Shown here in pieces: positions 43,691 through 52,629 of a DNA stretch of 64,000 bases (position 1 is its first letter; each line of letters opens with the position of its first letter). The notes beneath the pieces are model-generated. The model was not told the origin of the DNA, did no database searches, and was given only the letters and a program-made list of their open reading frames with translations. The DNA comes from JABWBD01 sp040768665 (GTDB lineage: Bacteria; Planctomycetota; Planctomycetia; Pirellulales; Thermoguttaceae): assembly GCA_040768665.1 (NCBI GenBank), contig JAXGMN010000040.1:1-64000 (forward strand). Direction: 5' to 3'. A program made the translations under genes and the position numbers.

Positions 43691-44554
43691 TCAGCCGTCT
43701 CCGTGAACGGTCGCGGGATCTCTCGGCTTGGGAAACCCCACGAGGTATGTGACTGGCAGAGGGCCGCGGCGATACGTTCCGGCATCCCACACAAAGGGCT
43801 TGCCTTCCAGCCCTGCCGCCATGCCCAGAAGCTCTTGCGGCGTATAACAACGGAGCACGGAAACCAGCGAATCCCAAAGCATGCACAAGGGAACGAGAGG
43901 AATGACGAAGGTCAAGAGGATTCGCGACAGGCGAACTGGTCGAATCTTGGGCGTCATGATCATTACCAACAACGGCGTGAGCAGCAGGAACGCGAAGTAG
44001 GACCAACTCCTGTCGAGCATTTCGAACACGGCGATCGGCTGACCGCTGTGCACCGCGTCCTGGAGGATCTGTCTCGCTTCGTCCGGCGGAAAGTGATGGA
44101 AACCGTTGATGAGTGTTCGCAGGCCGACCAGGTCCGGCGGTACGTGTTGGGCATCCACACTCACCCGCACGTAGCTCGCGCCCGCGATTGCGTCAGCCGC
44201 GGACTCTGCGTTGAGGGGGGGGTACTTGTCGGTAAGCAATAAACGAACGGGCCCGCCCCTCTGTGCGGCAATTTCTTCCGCAAGGTTACGCCAGGGCCCA
44301 CCCGCACCCGAAGCCAGATCGACGATCCGGTCCGTGCCGACGGCCTCCATTGCGCGCAGCAAGGTGCCGATTTTTGGCGAAACGAGGTGGTATCGTTCGG
44401 CCACCGCCCCGAGATAATCGAGCGAATAGGTGCGGATCGCGCCGGGCCAGTACGGCAAATCGGAGAATTCGAACAGGTGATAGCGTCTCTTCAACAGCAC
44501 GGCCAAGCCTCGATCGAACGGCGATGCCGCCTCCTGGTCTGCGTGACCGTTCAC
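43691..44554 (-). CDS. Class I SAM-dependent methyltransferase-like protein
   Basis: A 287-residue protein with motif I RIVDLASGAGGPWRNLAEEI near residue 75, then VRLLLTDKYPPLNAES near 105 and SYVRVSVDAQHVPPDLVGLRTLINGFHHFPPDEARQIL, which is the usual motif II/III region. After residue 180 come two hydrophobic segments (about 181-200 and 212-232), so it may be membrane-associated, and it ends FVWDAGTYRRGPLPVTYLVGFPKP. The start is a GTG at 44554 inside the inverted repeat at 44544; the C-terminus (PATVHGDG) and stop are likewise inside CCGTTCACGG-like sequence, so both ends coincide with repeat copies. Small-molecule or lipid methylation is likely; it is divergent from the first polyketide synthase. 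Confidence 0.75.
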   Translation of the reverse strand: MNGHADQEAASPFDRGLAVLLKRRYHLFEFSDLPYWPGAIRTYSLDYLGAVAERYHLVSPKIGTLLRAMEAVGTDRIVDLASGAGGPWRNLAEEIAAQRGGPVRLLLTDKYPPLNAESAADAIAGASYVRVSVDAQHVPPDLVGLRTLINGFHHFPPDEARQILQDAVHSGQPIAVFEMLDRSWSYFAFLLLTPLLVMIMTPKIRPVRLSRILLTFVIPLVPLCMLWDSLVSVLRCYTPQELLGMAAGLEGKPFVWDAGTYRRGPLPVTYLVGFPKPRDPATVHGDG

Positions 44555-44663
44555 GGGGAGGAACCGAAAGGGACACGTCCATGTTTTCGGTCACCGGCCT
44601 CGGAGCCAAAATGCGTCAACCGGCTGAAAAATGGACCAGTCTCCGGCCGCCCGGGAATGGTTA
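44544..44663. mobile_element. CCGTTCACG-family inverted-repeat element, copy 2
   Basis: A 120-base element from TGACCGTTCACGGGGAGG to CCGGGAATGGTTA, with internal GGGACACGTCCATGTTTTCGG and AAAAATGGACCAGTC segments matching the copy at 11911-12032. Ends are more diverged here. The likely GTG start of the methyltransferase at 44554 (minus strand) falls in the left end. Confidence 0.55.
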
Positions 44664-44928
44664 CTGGTCTGATGACAAAAAGGGGACTGGCACCGCACGT
44701 AATAGTGGATGAATCGGACCGAAGTTACAAGGTTTTCCGGAGCCGGTCCCCTCATCACTCCAGCTCGACCGTGTACAATAGTGAGACGGAATTCATTACA
44801 ATACGTCTAGTTGTGTCGGAAGAAAAGAGGGAAAGGTTGGGGACGCGAGGAGCCATGATGTTTTGGAGCCGTCTCGAGGCGAGTCCAGCGGTTGAGCGTG
44901 GGTTGTCTGATTGCAGGCTGAGGAGAGC
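44664..44928. other. Region upstream of the first polyketide synthase
   Basis: About 265 bases between the repeat and the synthase start. At 44670-44757 a further inverted structure is seen: TGATGACAAAAAGGGGACTGGC with CCGGTCCCCTCATCA. Two TACAAT hexamers (about 44773 and 44798) could be -10 elements, but no paired -35 is convincing. No gene is visible. Confidence 0.4.
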
Positions 44929-47900
44929 ATGAGCGAGGAACAGGACCCGGCTGCGACGCGAGGTTTGCGCGCGGGATTGTTCTCGGTGCGGGTGCAAGCC
45001 GACGCGATTTTCCGGCAACCGGCGCAGGCATTTGGCGGCGAGTTGCCGCTGGCTGCGGAGCCGGCAACGTTGTCCGAGGCGCTCCGGCGCGCGGCCGAAT
45101 CGGACTCCGGCGAACGATTGACACACGTCAGGCCCGACGGGACCGAAGTGCATCAGTCCTACCGGGGCTTGTTGACCGATGCCGAACGGATCCTGTCCGG
45201 CCTGCGGGCCGGCGGCCTGCGGGCCGGCGACAAGGCCATTCTGCAGGCGGAATGCAGCGAAGACATCCTGCCGGCCTTCTGGGGCTGCGTGCTGGGGAGA
45301 ATCGTCCCCGTGGTGACGCCCGTCCCGCACGCGTACACTCAGCCCCACCGGCTGCTCGATCAATTGGTCCACATTTGGGGTGTGCTCGAGCGTCCTGCCG
45401 TAGTCGTTTGCGAGTCGTTGCGTCCGGCGGTGCCCGCGTTGGCCCGCTCATTGAACTCGGAGGATCTGCGGGTTCTCAGTCTCGATCGACTTCGCGATTG
45501 CGAGCCGGACCGGGAGCATTGGCCCGCTCAGGCCGATGATCCGGCCTTCTTCGCGCTGACTTCCGGAAGCACCAAGCTGCCGAAATGCGCGATCCTGACG
45601 CACCGCAATGTGCTCCAGCGCGCAGCCGGCGCCAACCAGTTGGGCCGGCACTCGACGGCCGACGTGGCGCTGAATTGGCTCCCGTTCGATCATATCGGAA
45701 GCCTTTCCGATTGGCATCTTCGGTGCGTGCTGCTGGGCTGCCGCGCGGTTTACGTGCCGAAGGAGTACGTGCTCGCACAGCCGCTCCGCTGGTTTGACTT
45801 GATCGACAGGCACGGCGTCACGCATACCTGGGCCCCCAATTTCGCCTACAAGCTGCTGAACGAGTTGCTGACCAAGGCACCGGCGCTACCTTGGAATCTG
45901 TCGCACGTCAAGGCCATGCTGACGGCCGGCGAAACGGTGTCGCCCAACATCCTTCAGTGCTTTGCCGACCTGCTGGCGCCGTGCGGGCTAAGCGCAACTG
46001 CCTTGCGGCCGGCGTTCGGCATGGCGGAGATGGCGTCGGGCGTCACATATTATGTTGGCGACGAGAGGGCCCCGATCCGGATCCGCCACGTGAAGCGATC
46101 AACGCTTCGCGGGCAGGTCGAGCCGGCCGCGGCGAACGCCGCCGACGCCGTTGGGCTGGTCAGCCTGGGGCCCCCCATTCCCGGCGTCGGCCTTCGAATC
46201 GTGGACGACGGCGGCAACCTCGTCCGCGAAGACGTGGTTGGTCATCTGCAGGTGCAAGGCGGTCCGGTTTCCCGGGGCTACTACGGATCGCCCGGGGGCA
46301 ACGATGCTTTCCACGAGGACGGTTGGTTTGAAACCGGCGACCTCGGGCTTCTTTGCGGCGGTGAGCTGTACCTGGTGGGCCGAGCGAAAGAGAGCATCAT
46401 CGTCAACGGGGTCAATTACGGTTGTGGCGAGATCGAGGAGTTGGTCGACGAGATGGAGGGCGTGCTGCCGAGTTTTTCGGCGGCCTGCCCCGTGCGGGCG
46501 CCCGGGGTGGGACATGAGCAGTTCGCGGTTTTTTTTCACACGACGCACACCGCCGACGGGCCGCTGTCGGTGCTGTTGAAGCAGATTCGCCGTCACCTTG
46601 CTCGTCAAATCGGCATTCAGCCGGATTACCTTATTCCCGTCCCGAAGGAGTCGATTCCCAAGACGGCCCTAGGCAAGCTGCAGCGCGGCGGGCTCACCCG
46701 CCGGTTCGAGGCCGGCGAGTTCGAGCCGATCGTCCGCCGGATCGATTCCTTGCTGAAAAATGGAGACGTGCTGCCCGGGTCGCCCGACGCCGGTTCCTCG
46801 CCGCGGAGGGCACTCGCGGCCCATTCCCTTGAGCCGAGAGAGAGAACCACGCCGAGCGGGCGCGGCGTCGCGACCAGCGATGTTGAACGCCGGTTAAGCG
46901 AGATCTGGATGGAGGTCTTGGGCCTGTCTCACGTCGGCCTCCGGGACAACCTTTTCGAACTTGGCGGCAATTCGGTACTCCTGGTACAACTCCACAGTCG
47001 CATTGAGGCGGCCTTCGGGCCGCGTCTCTCCGTCGTGGACATGTTCAAGTACCCGACGATCGAAGCCCTGTCCCGTCTGCTCGGTGCTCCGGAGGAATCG
47101 GCCGCTCTGCCACCGCCGGCCTTGCGGGGTCGAGAGCGGGCCGAAGGCCGCAAGCGACGGCACGCGGGAACTCGGGCTCGTGACGTGGCCGTGGTCGGGT
47201 TGGCGTGCCGCTTCCCCGGGGCCGCTAATGCGGCGCAGTTCTGGCAGAACCTCGCTGGCGGCGTCGAATCGATCTCTTCGCTTAGCGAGGAGCAGATTCT
47301 GGCGGCCGGCATTGCCCCGAAGCTGGCCCGCGATCCGCGCTACGTCCGCGCAGCCGCCATCCTGGACGGAGTCGAGCAGTTCGACGCCGACTTCTTCGGC
47401 TATACCGCGCGCGAGGCCCAACTAATGGACCCTCAGCAGCGCGTGCTCCTGGAGTGCGCGTGGGAGGCGATGGAGGACGCCGGTTACGATCTTCGCAGCC
47501 ACCCGGGCGCGGTGGGTGTCTTCGTCAGTGGCGTGCTGAATACGTACCTGTTGAACCACGTGTTCCCGCACGTGACGCAGCGTGCCGATACCGGCAGCGT
47601 GATGACGCTGAGTTCGACCGATGGCTTCCAGGTAATGGTTGCCAACGACAAGGACTACTTGCCGACGCGGCTTTCTTACAAACTGAACCTCCGCGGTCCG
47701 AGCGTGAACGTCCAGACGGCTTGCTCCAGCTCTTTGGTTGCCATCCACCTCGCGGCGCAGAGCCTGCTGGACGGCGAGTGCGAGATGGCCCTGGCCGGCG
47801 GCGTGTCGATTGCGGTGCCGCAAGAGACGGGCTACCTGTACCAGGAGGGGCTGCTCGTGTCGCCCGACGGCCACTGCCGCGCGTTCGATGCGGATGCCCA

Positions 47901-50900
47901 AGGGACGGTCTTCGGCAACGGCGCGGGAGTGGTGCTGTTGAAACGGCTCTCGGACGCCGAGGCCGACGGTGATCGTATCTATGCCGTGATCAAGGGATCG
48001 GCGGTGAACAACGACGGCGGCGAGAAAGCGGGCTACCTGGCGCCGAGCCAGGACGGGCAGGCTGCCGTCGTCGCCGAAGCGCTGGCCGCGGCGGGCATCG
48101 AGGCCGCGTCGATCTCTTACGTCGAGGCCCACGGCACGGGAACCGCGCTGGGCGATCCGATCGAGATCGCCGGCCTCTGTCAAGCGTTCCGTGCCGATAC
48201 GGATCGACGGCAATTCTGCGCCGTGGGCTCCGTAAAGACGAACGTGGGGCACCTCCAGATCGCTTCGGGCGTGGCGGGCTTCATCAAGACCGCGCTCGCT
48301 TTGCACCACCGACAACTGGTTCCGAGCCTCCATTTTCGGACGCCGAATCCGCGGATCGACTTTGCCAACAGCCCCTTCTACATCAACACGCGGTTCATGG
48401 ATTGGCCGCGGGGCGACGGGCCACGGCGGGCGACGGTCAACTCCCTGGGCATCGGCGGCACGAATGTGCATCTCGTTCTTGAGGAGTCCCCCGATTCTCC
48501 GCGGCTTGCCGGCGCCGTCGAACGGCCCAGACATATCCTCGTTCTCTCCGCGCGCACCCGCGACACGCTTAAGGAACTCGCCGGCCGTTGGACGGCAGCC
48601 TTCGACCCTACGGCCGCGATGCGGTTGGGTGATGCTTGCTTCACCGCTGCCGCCGGCCGAGCCCATTTCCGTGAGCGATTGGCGATCGTAGCCGACGGCT
48701 GGCCGAAGCTGTGTCAATCCCTGCAGCGGATTTCGCGGGGAGAAAGCCTGCCGGACGGCGTGGTCGTCGGATCGGCCGGCGACGTCCGCCCTCGTATTGC
48801 ATTTCTGTTCGCCGGCCGGGGACCGTACGACATCGACGGTGCGCGGGAAATGTACGACAGCAGCCCGTCCTTTCGCCAGTGGCTGGGACAGTGCGACAGC
48901 ATTCTCAAGTCCCTGCTCAACGAATCGCTCGTCGAGAAGCTGTATGCCGAATCGAACGCCGCGGAACGGCTGCGGGCGACGCCGTGGTGGCAGCCGGCCG
49001 TGTTCGCCGTCGAGTACGGTCTGGCGCGGCTCTGGATGTCGTGGGGCATCGAGCCGTCGGCCGTCATCGGGGCTGGCGTGGGAGAGTACGTCGCTGCCTG
49101 CATCGCCGGCGTCTTCTCCCCGGAGGACGCGATGAAACTGATTTCCCACCCGGCGAGATGGATGCCGGAGTCCAACGATCCGATGGTCGAGGAATTTCGC
49201 GAAATGGGGGCGCGCGTCGCACTGGCACCGCCGCAGATTCCATTAATCTCGCTCAACGGTCGTTCCACTGCGGAGGATTTCGTCACCGTCGAGTATTGGT
49301 GCCGGCGACTTCGCGAGCCCGGGACGTCCCGGCCGGCCGTCGCCGCGGCGATCGAGGGCGGCTGCGATGTTCTGCTGGAAATGCTTCCTTCCGGGGAAAC
49401 GCAGTCACGACGGCACGAGCCAAGCCTGCCATCGGTCGTGCCGTCCGCGGACGACCAGCGCGGCACTGCCGACTGCCTGCGACTGCCGAGCCTCGACCGG
49501 GAACGTTCCGCGTGGGATACCATGCTCACCAGCCTGGCCACTCTCTACGTGCGCGGAGCCACCGTAGACTGGACCGACTTCGACCGCGACTACGCTCGCC
49601 GGCGAATGAGCTTGCCCACCTATCCTTTCCAGCGCAAGCGGCATTGGATCGAGCGGCCCGACGACGGTATGCCACGTGGAGTACAAACCACGCTTCCGGA
49701 AAAGGGAGGCCATGCGTTGCCGGGGCGGCGCGTGACCTCGCCGGCCCTGGAAGATATCGTTTTCGAGTCGCAGGTTGGGCCGGAGTCGCTGCCGATCCTC
49801 GACGATCATCGTTTCTGCGCGACGCCCATTCTACCCGGGGCATTTCAATTGGTCATGGCGCTCGATGCCGCTGCGCTCGCGGGGATAGGGCCAGGTATCG
49901 CGATCGAAGACGTTATCTTTGCCAAGGCCGTGGCCGTCGCCGACGGCGAGCAGCGTGTCGTACAGGTTATCCTCTCCAAAGCGGAGGATCCCGGCAGGGC
50001 CTTGCGAATCGTCAGTCGGCCGTCGGAAAATGCGGACGCCGACTCTTGGACGGTGCACAGCGTCGGCCGAATCGTTTCGCCGCGGGCGGAAGCCGAGCGC
50101 GTGCCGGTTCAAGTCCGCCAGCGGCACGAGCAACTCCTTGCCTCGCCACAACGCATCGTCTCCCGCGAGGAATTTTACGCGACGATGCGGAAGCACCAGG
50201 TGCAGTTGGGATCAAGCTTCCAAGCGGTCGACGAGGCTTGGGTCGGCGACGGTGAAGCCGTCTGCCGGATTCGGCTGCCCGAGGCGATTCCGCGTCCAGA
50301 ACCCTGGCTGCGCCAGGCCTTGCTTGTCGATGCTTGCGTGCAGATTCTCGGGGGCATCGAGCAGTATCCTGCCGATCACGTTCGCTTGCCCACGGCCATC
50401 GGCCGGTTCTGTCTCTTGGAGCCGCCATCGGCTGAGAGCCTGTCCCAAAACCTCGCGAGAAGAAGGGGACAGGCACATTTTGCTCCGAAGACTCCGCAAA
50501 ATGAGCCAGTCCCCGACGGTTTTGGGACAGGCTCTGAGCACTTCTGGTGCTATCTGCGAGTCGCGCCGCGCGATTCGGCTGCTCCGAACGAGCTGACCGC
50601 GGACGCCTGGTTGGTCGATCCGTCGGGGCAACTGATTGCGACGTTGGCGGGGCTGCGCATCGATGAAGTCCCTCGGGAAGTGCTGCTCAAAGCCCTGGGG
50701 CGGGACGAGATCGATTGGGTTTACCGTCCCTCCTGGGTCCATCAGCCAACTCCGAGTGCCGACGCAACACGCCGGCTGCTTGATGGCCCCTGGCTCATCT
50801 TCGCCGATGAAAGCGGGGTCGGTTCGCGCCTCGCAACGCTGCTCGAGCAGCGAGGCACACCGTGTGTAGTCGTTCGGGCGGGGAAGCAGTTCGTATGCGA

Positions 50901-52629
50901 AAGCGAGGGGCGGTATCAAATCGATCCCGGGTCTCCTCAGGACTTCTCGCGTCTGATGGATGCCACCGGGAACACATCGGCGGACGGGTACCGGGGCGTC
51001 GTTTACCTGTGGGCCCTCGATCAACCCGCAGACCCGCGCCGCATGGTTGACTCCGACTGCAGTTGTGCCGGCGCCCTGTACCTGGTCCAGGCATTGGCAA
51101 GAGCCGGCTGTAAAAAGGGGTTGGACCTCTGCCTGGTAACACGTGGTGCGCAGGCCGTTGAAGGTGGTGGTAGGCCGCTGAACGTGTGGCAGACCCCGCT
51201 TTGGGGTTTCGCTCGCACAGTGGCGTTGGAGTATCCCGAGATCAAGTGCCTACGGGTCGATCTGGCCCCCGATTCGGGCGTGGAGCAGGCCCGATCGTTG
51301 TTCGACGAACTTTGCTTGGACAGCGACGAGTCTGAGATTGCACTGAGGGGCGACCGACGCTTTGTGCTTCGCTGGGAGCGCCAGGCGCTTCAGACGCCCG
51401 CGTCCGTGCCGGTCCGATCCGATGCGACGTACCTGGTTACGGGCGGCACGGGCGGATTGGGGCTGCACGTGGCCGCATGGTTGGTCGAACAAGGCGCCCG
51501 GCACCTGGTGTTGCTCTCTCGTCGGGGAGCGATCTCGGAGGATGCCCGACGGGCCGTGGCGCAATGGAGCGAGCGAGGCATTCACGTAGAGGTTGCCGCG
51601 GCCGACGTCGGGCAGGAGGCCGACCTGTCCCAGGTTTTCGCCCGAATCCGCGCTGGAATGCCGGCGCTCCGCGGAATCGTCCATGCCGCGGGCGCTCGCG
51701 ACGATGGGGTCCTGGAACGCCTGAGCTGGGCACGCTTCAAGAGCGTGTTGCAGGCCAAGGCTATCGGCGTCTGGAACCTGCACCGTCAGACAATGGATCT
51801 GCCGTTGGATTTCTTTCTCGGTTTCTCGTCGATCGCCTCCCTGCTTGGATCGCCGGGGCAGGCCAATTATGCGGCGGCTAACGCCTTTCTCGATGGCTTG
51901 ATGCATGATCGGTGTGCGGTGAATTTGCCCGGCCTGGCGGTCAACTGGGGGCCTTGGGACGACGTGGGCATGACAGCGGCACTAAGCTCGAGCGAGCAAC
52001 GGGCCTTGGCTCGACGAGGGTTGATGTCCTTGGATGCCTCGGAAGCCGTGCTCGCAATTCCTTCTCTCATTCGAAGCGGGGAAGCACAACTTGCTGCCGC
52101 GCGGATTGACTGGCCCCTCTATCTCGGCGAGGTTGGACGTGAGGCAGATGCCACCACTTTCGCGGCCTTGTTTCACCCAGGTGAGGAGCCGCATGGCGGC
52201 CAGACCTCGTTCCGGGTTCGCCTGGAGCAGACACCTGAGGAGCAACGTTATCACGTTCTCTTCGACTACGTGTGCGACCTCGTCGGCGGCTTGCTGGGAG
52301 TGGAATCCGCAGCGGCGATTGACTTGGACCGTGGATTCACCGACCTGGGATTGGACTCGCTGGGTATCCTGATGTTGTGGAACCGGCTGCAGGCCGATAT
52401 GGCGATTGGCTTACCGGCAACCTTGGCTTTCAAGTTCAGCAACTTGACGTCGCTGGTCGGCCATTTGGCGGATACGATGGGCGTTTCGCCGCCTGCTGCC
52501 GATCAGAGGGCGGGCGCGGGAGACAACGGCCGGAAAGCGGGCTCGCTCGAGCAGCTTCCGCTGCCGGAATTGGCCGACCGGTTGGCCGCGACGCTTGCCG
52601 CGATTCGGAGAGATCATGGAGCAACGTGA
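44929..52629 (+). CDS. Modular polyketide synthase: AMP-ligase, ACP, KS, dead AT, DH, KR, ACP
   Basis: A 2566-residue type I synthase; ATG at 44929 follows GAGGAG. An adenylating domain (about 1-620; TSGSTKLPKCAILTH at residue 211, WFETGDLG, VGRAKESIIVNG) loads an acid onto the first carrier (GGNSV, Ser 682). KS follows (Cys 932, EAHGTGT, KTNVGH; all intact). Next is an AT-like domain in which GHSxG is GAGVG (Ser to Gly at 1383) and the middle subdomain is shortened, so it is surely inactive. DH has His 1627 and Asp 1801 (DACVQ); KR has LVTGGTGGLG at 2167 and Tyr 2314; the last carrier has GLDSL (Ser 2477). A short mobile element at 50437-50533 is inserted in frame in the DH region (residues about 1836-1870). 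It overlaps the next gene by 14 bases. An acyl-CoA-independent starter then one two-carbon extension with KR/DH is the likely output, if an AT is supplied in trans. Confidence 0.93.
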   Translation: MSEEQDPAATRGLRAGLFSVRVQADAIFRQPAQAFGGELPLAAEPATLSEALRRAAESDSGERLTHVRPDGTEVHQSYRGLLTDAERILSGLRAGGLRAGDKAILQAECSEDILPAFWGCVLGRIVPVVTPVPHAYTQPHRLLDQLVHIWGVLERPAVVVCESLRPAVPALARSLNSEDLRVLSLDRLRDCEPDREHWPAQADDPAFFALTSGSTKLPKCAILTHRNVLQRAAGANQLGRHSTADVALNWLPFDHIGSLSDWHLRCVLLGCRAVYVPKEYVLAQPLRWFDLIDRHGVTHTWAPNFAYKLLNELLTKAPALPWNLSHVKAMLTAGETVSPNILQCFADLLAPCGLSATALRPAFGMAEMASGVTYYVGDERAPIRIRHVKRSTLRGQVEPAAANAADAVGLVSLGPPIPGVGLRIVDDGGNLVREDVVGHLQVQGGPVSRGYYGSPGGNDAFHEDGWFETGDLGLLCGGELYLVGRAKESIIVNGVNYGCGEIEELVDEMEGVLPSFSAACPVRAPGVGHEQFAVFFHTTHTADGPLSVLLKQIRRHLARQIGIQPDYLIPVPKESIPKTALGKLQRGGLTRRFEAGEFEPIVRRIDSLLKNGDVLPGSPDAGSSPRRALAAHSLEPRERTTPSGRGVATSDVERRLSEIWMEVLGLSHVGLRDNLFELGGNSVLLVQLHSRIEAAFGPRLSVVDMFKYPTIEALSRLLGAPEESAALPPPALRGRERAEGRKRRHAGTRARDVAVVGLACRFPGAANAAQFWQNLAGGVESISSLSEEQILAAGIAPKLARDPRYVRAAAILDGVEQFDADFFGYTAREAQLMDPQQRVLLECAWEAMEDAGYDLRSHPGAVGVFVSGVLNTYLLNHVFPHVTQRADTGSVMTLSSTDGFQVMVANDKDYLPTRLSYKLNLRGPSVNVQTACSSSLVAIHLAAQSLLDGECEMALAGGVSIAVPQETGYLYQEGLLVSPDGHCRAFDADAQGTVFGNGAGVVLLKRLSDAEADGDRIYAVIKGSAVNNDGGEKAGYLAPSQDGQAAVVAEALAAAGIEAASISYVEAHGTGTALGDPIEIAGLCQAFRADTDRRQFCAVGSVKTNVGHLQIASGVAGFIKTALALHHRQLVPSLHFRTPNPRIDFANSPFYINTRFMDWPRGDGPRRATVNSLGIGGTNVHLVLEESPDSPRLAGAVERPRHILVLSARTRDTLKELAGRWTAAFDPTAAMRLGDACFTAAAGRAHFRERLAIVADGWPKLCQSLQRISRGESLPDGVVVGSAGDVRPRIAFLFAGRGPYDIDGAREMYDSSPSFRQWLGQCDSILKSLLNESLVEKLYAESNAAERLRATPWWQPAVFAVEYGLARLWMSWGIEPSAVIGAGVGEYVAACIAGVFSPEDAMKLISHPARWMPESNDPMVEEFREMGARVALAPPQIPLISLNGRSTAEDFVTVEYWCRRLREPGTSRPAVAAAIEGGCDVLLEMLPSGETQSRRHEPSLPSVVPSADDQRGTADCLRLPSLDRERSAWDTMLTSLATLYVRGATVDWTDFDRDYARRRMSLPTYPFQRKRHWIERPDDGMPRGVQTTLPEKGGHALPGRRVTSPALEDIVFESQVGPESLPILDDHRFCATPILPGAFQLVMALDAAALAGIGPGIAIEDVIFAKAVAVADGEQRVVQVILSKAEDPGRALRIVSRPSENADADSWTVHSVGRIVSPRAEAERVPVQVRQRHEQLLASPQRIVSREEFYATMRKHQVQLGSSFQAVDEAWVGDGEAVCRIRLPEAIPRPEPWLRQALLVDACVQILGGIEQYPADHVRLPTAIGRFCLLEPPSAESLSQNLARRRGQAHFAPKTPQNEPVPDGFGTGSEHFWCYLRVAPRDSAAPNELTADAWLVDPSGQLIATLAGLRIDEVPREVLLKALGRDEIDWVYRPSWVHQPTPSADATRRLLDGPWLIFADESGVGSRLATLLEQRGTPCVVVRAGKQFVCESEGRYQIDPGSPQDFSRLMDATGNTSADGYRGVVYLWALDQPADPRRMVDSDCSCAGALYLVQALARAGCKKGLDLCLVTRGAQAVEGGGRPLNVWQTPLWGFARTVALEYPEIKCLRVDLAPDSGVEQARSLFDELCLDSDESEIALRGDRRFVLRWERQALQTPASVPVRSDATYLVTGGTGGLGLHVAAWLVEQGARHLVLLSRRGAISEDARRAVAQWSERGIHVEVAAADVGQEADLSQVFARIRAGMPALRGIVHAAGARDDGVLERLSWARFKSVLQAKAIGVWNLHRQTMDLPLDFFLGFSSIASLLGSPGQANYAAANAFLDGLMHDRCAVNLPGLAVNWGPWDDVGMTAALSSSEQRALARRGLMSLDASEAVLAIPSLIRSGEAQLAAARIDWPLYLGEVGREADATTFAALFHPGEEPHGGQTSFRVRLEQTPEEQRYHVLFDYVCDLVGGLLGVESAAAIDLDRGFTDLGLDSLGILMLWNRLQADMAIGLPATLAFKFSNLTSLVGHLADTMGVSPPAADQRAGAGDNGRKAGSLEQLPLPELADRLAATLAAIRRDHGAT
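50432..50538. mobile_element. 97-bp inverted-repeat element inserted in frame in a synthase gene
   Basis: The element spans 50437-50533 between perfect 16-base inverted ends, AGCCTGTCCCAAAACC and GGTTTTGGGACAGGCT, flanked by the direct repeat CTGAG (50432-50436 and 50534-50538). The inner halves GGGGACAGGCACATTTTGC and GCAAAATGAGCCAGTCCCC are nearly complementary (17 of 19). Element plus one target copy is 102 bases, exactly 34 codons, so the gene frame is preserved: GAG before and after encode the flanking Glu. The inserted peptide begins SLSQNLARRRGQ and ends DGFGTGSE. Confidence 0.92.

Noticed and set aside
44770..44805. Promoter of the first synthase (two TACAAT hexamers)
   Set aside because: No matching -35 at the correct spacing, so it was noted in the region entry but not listed as a promoter.
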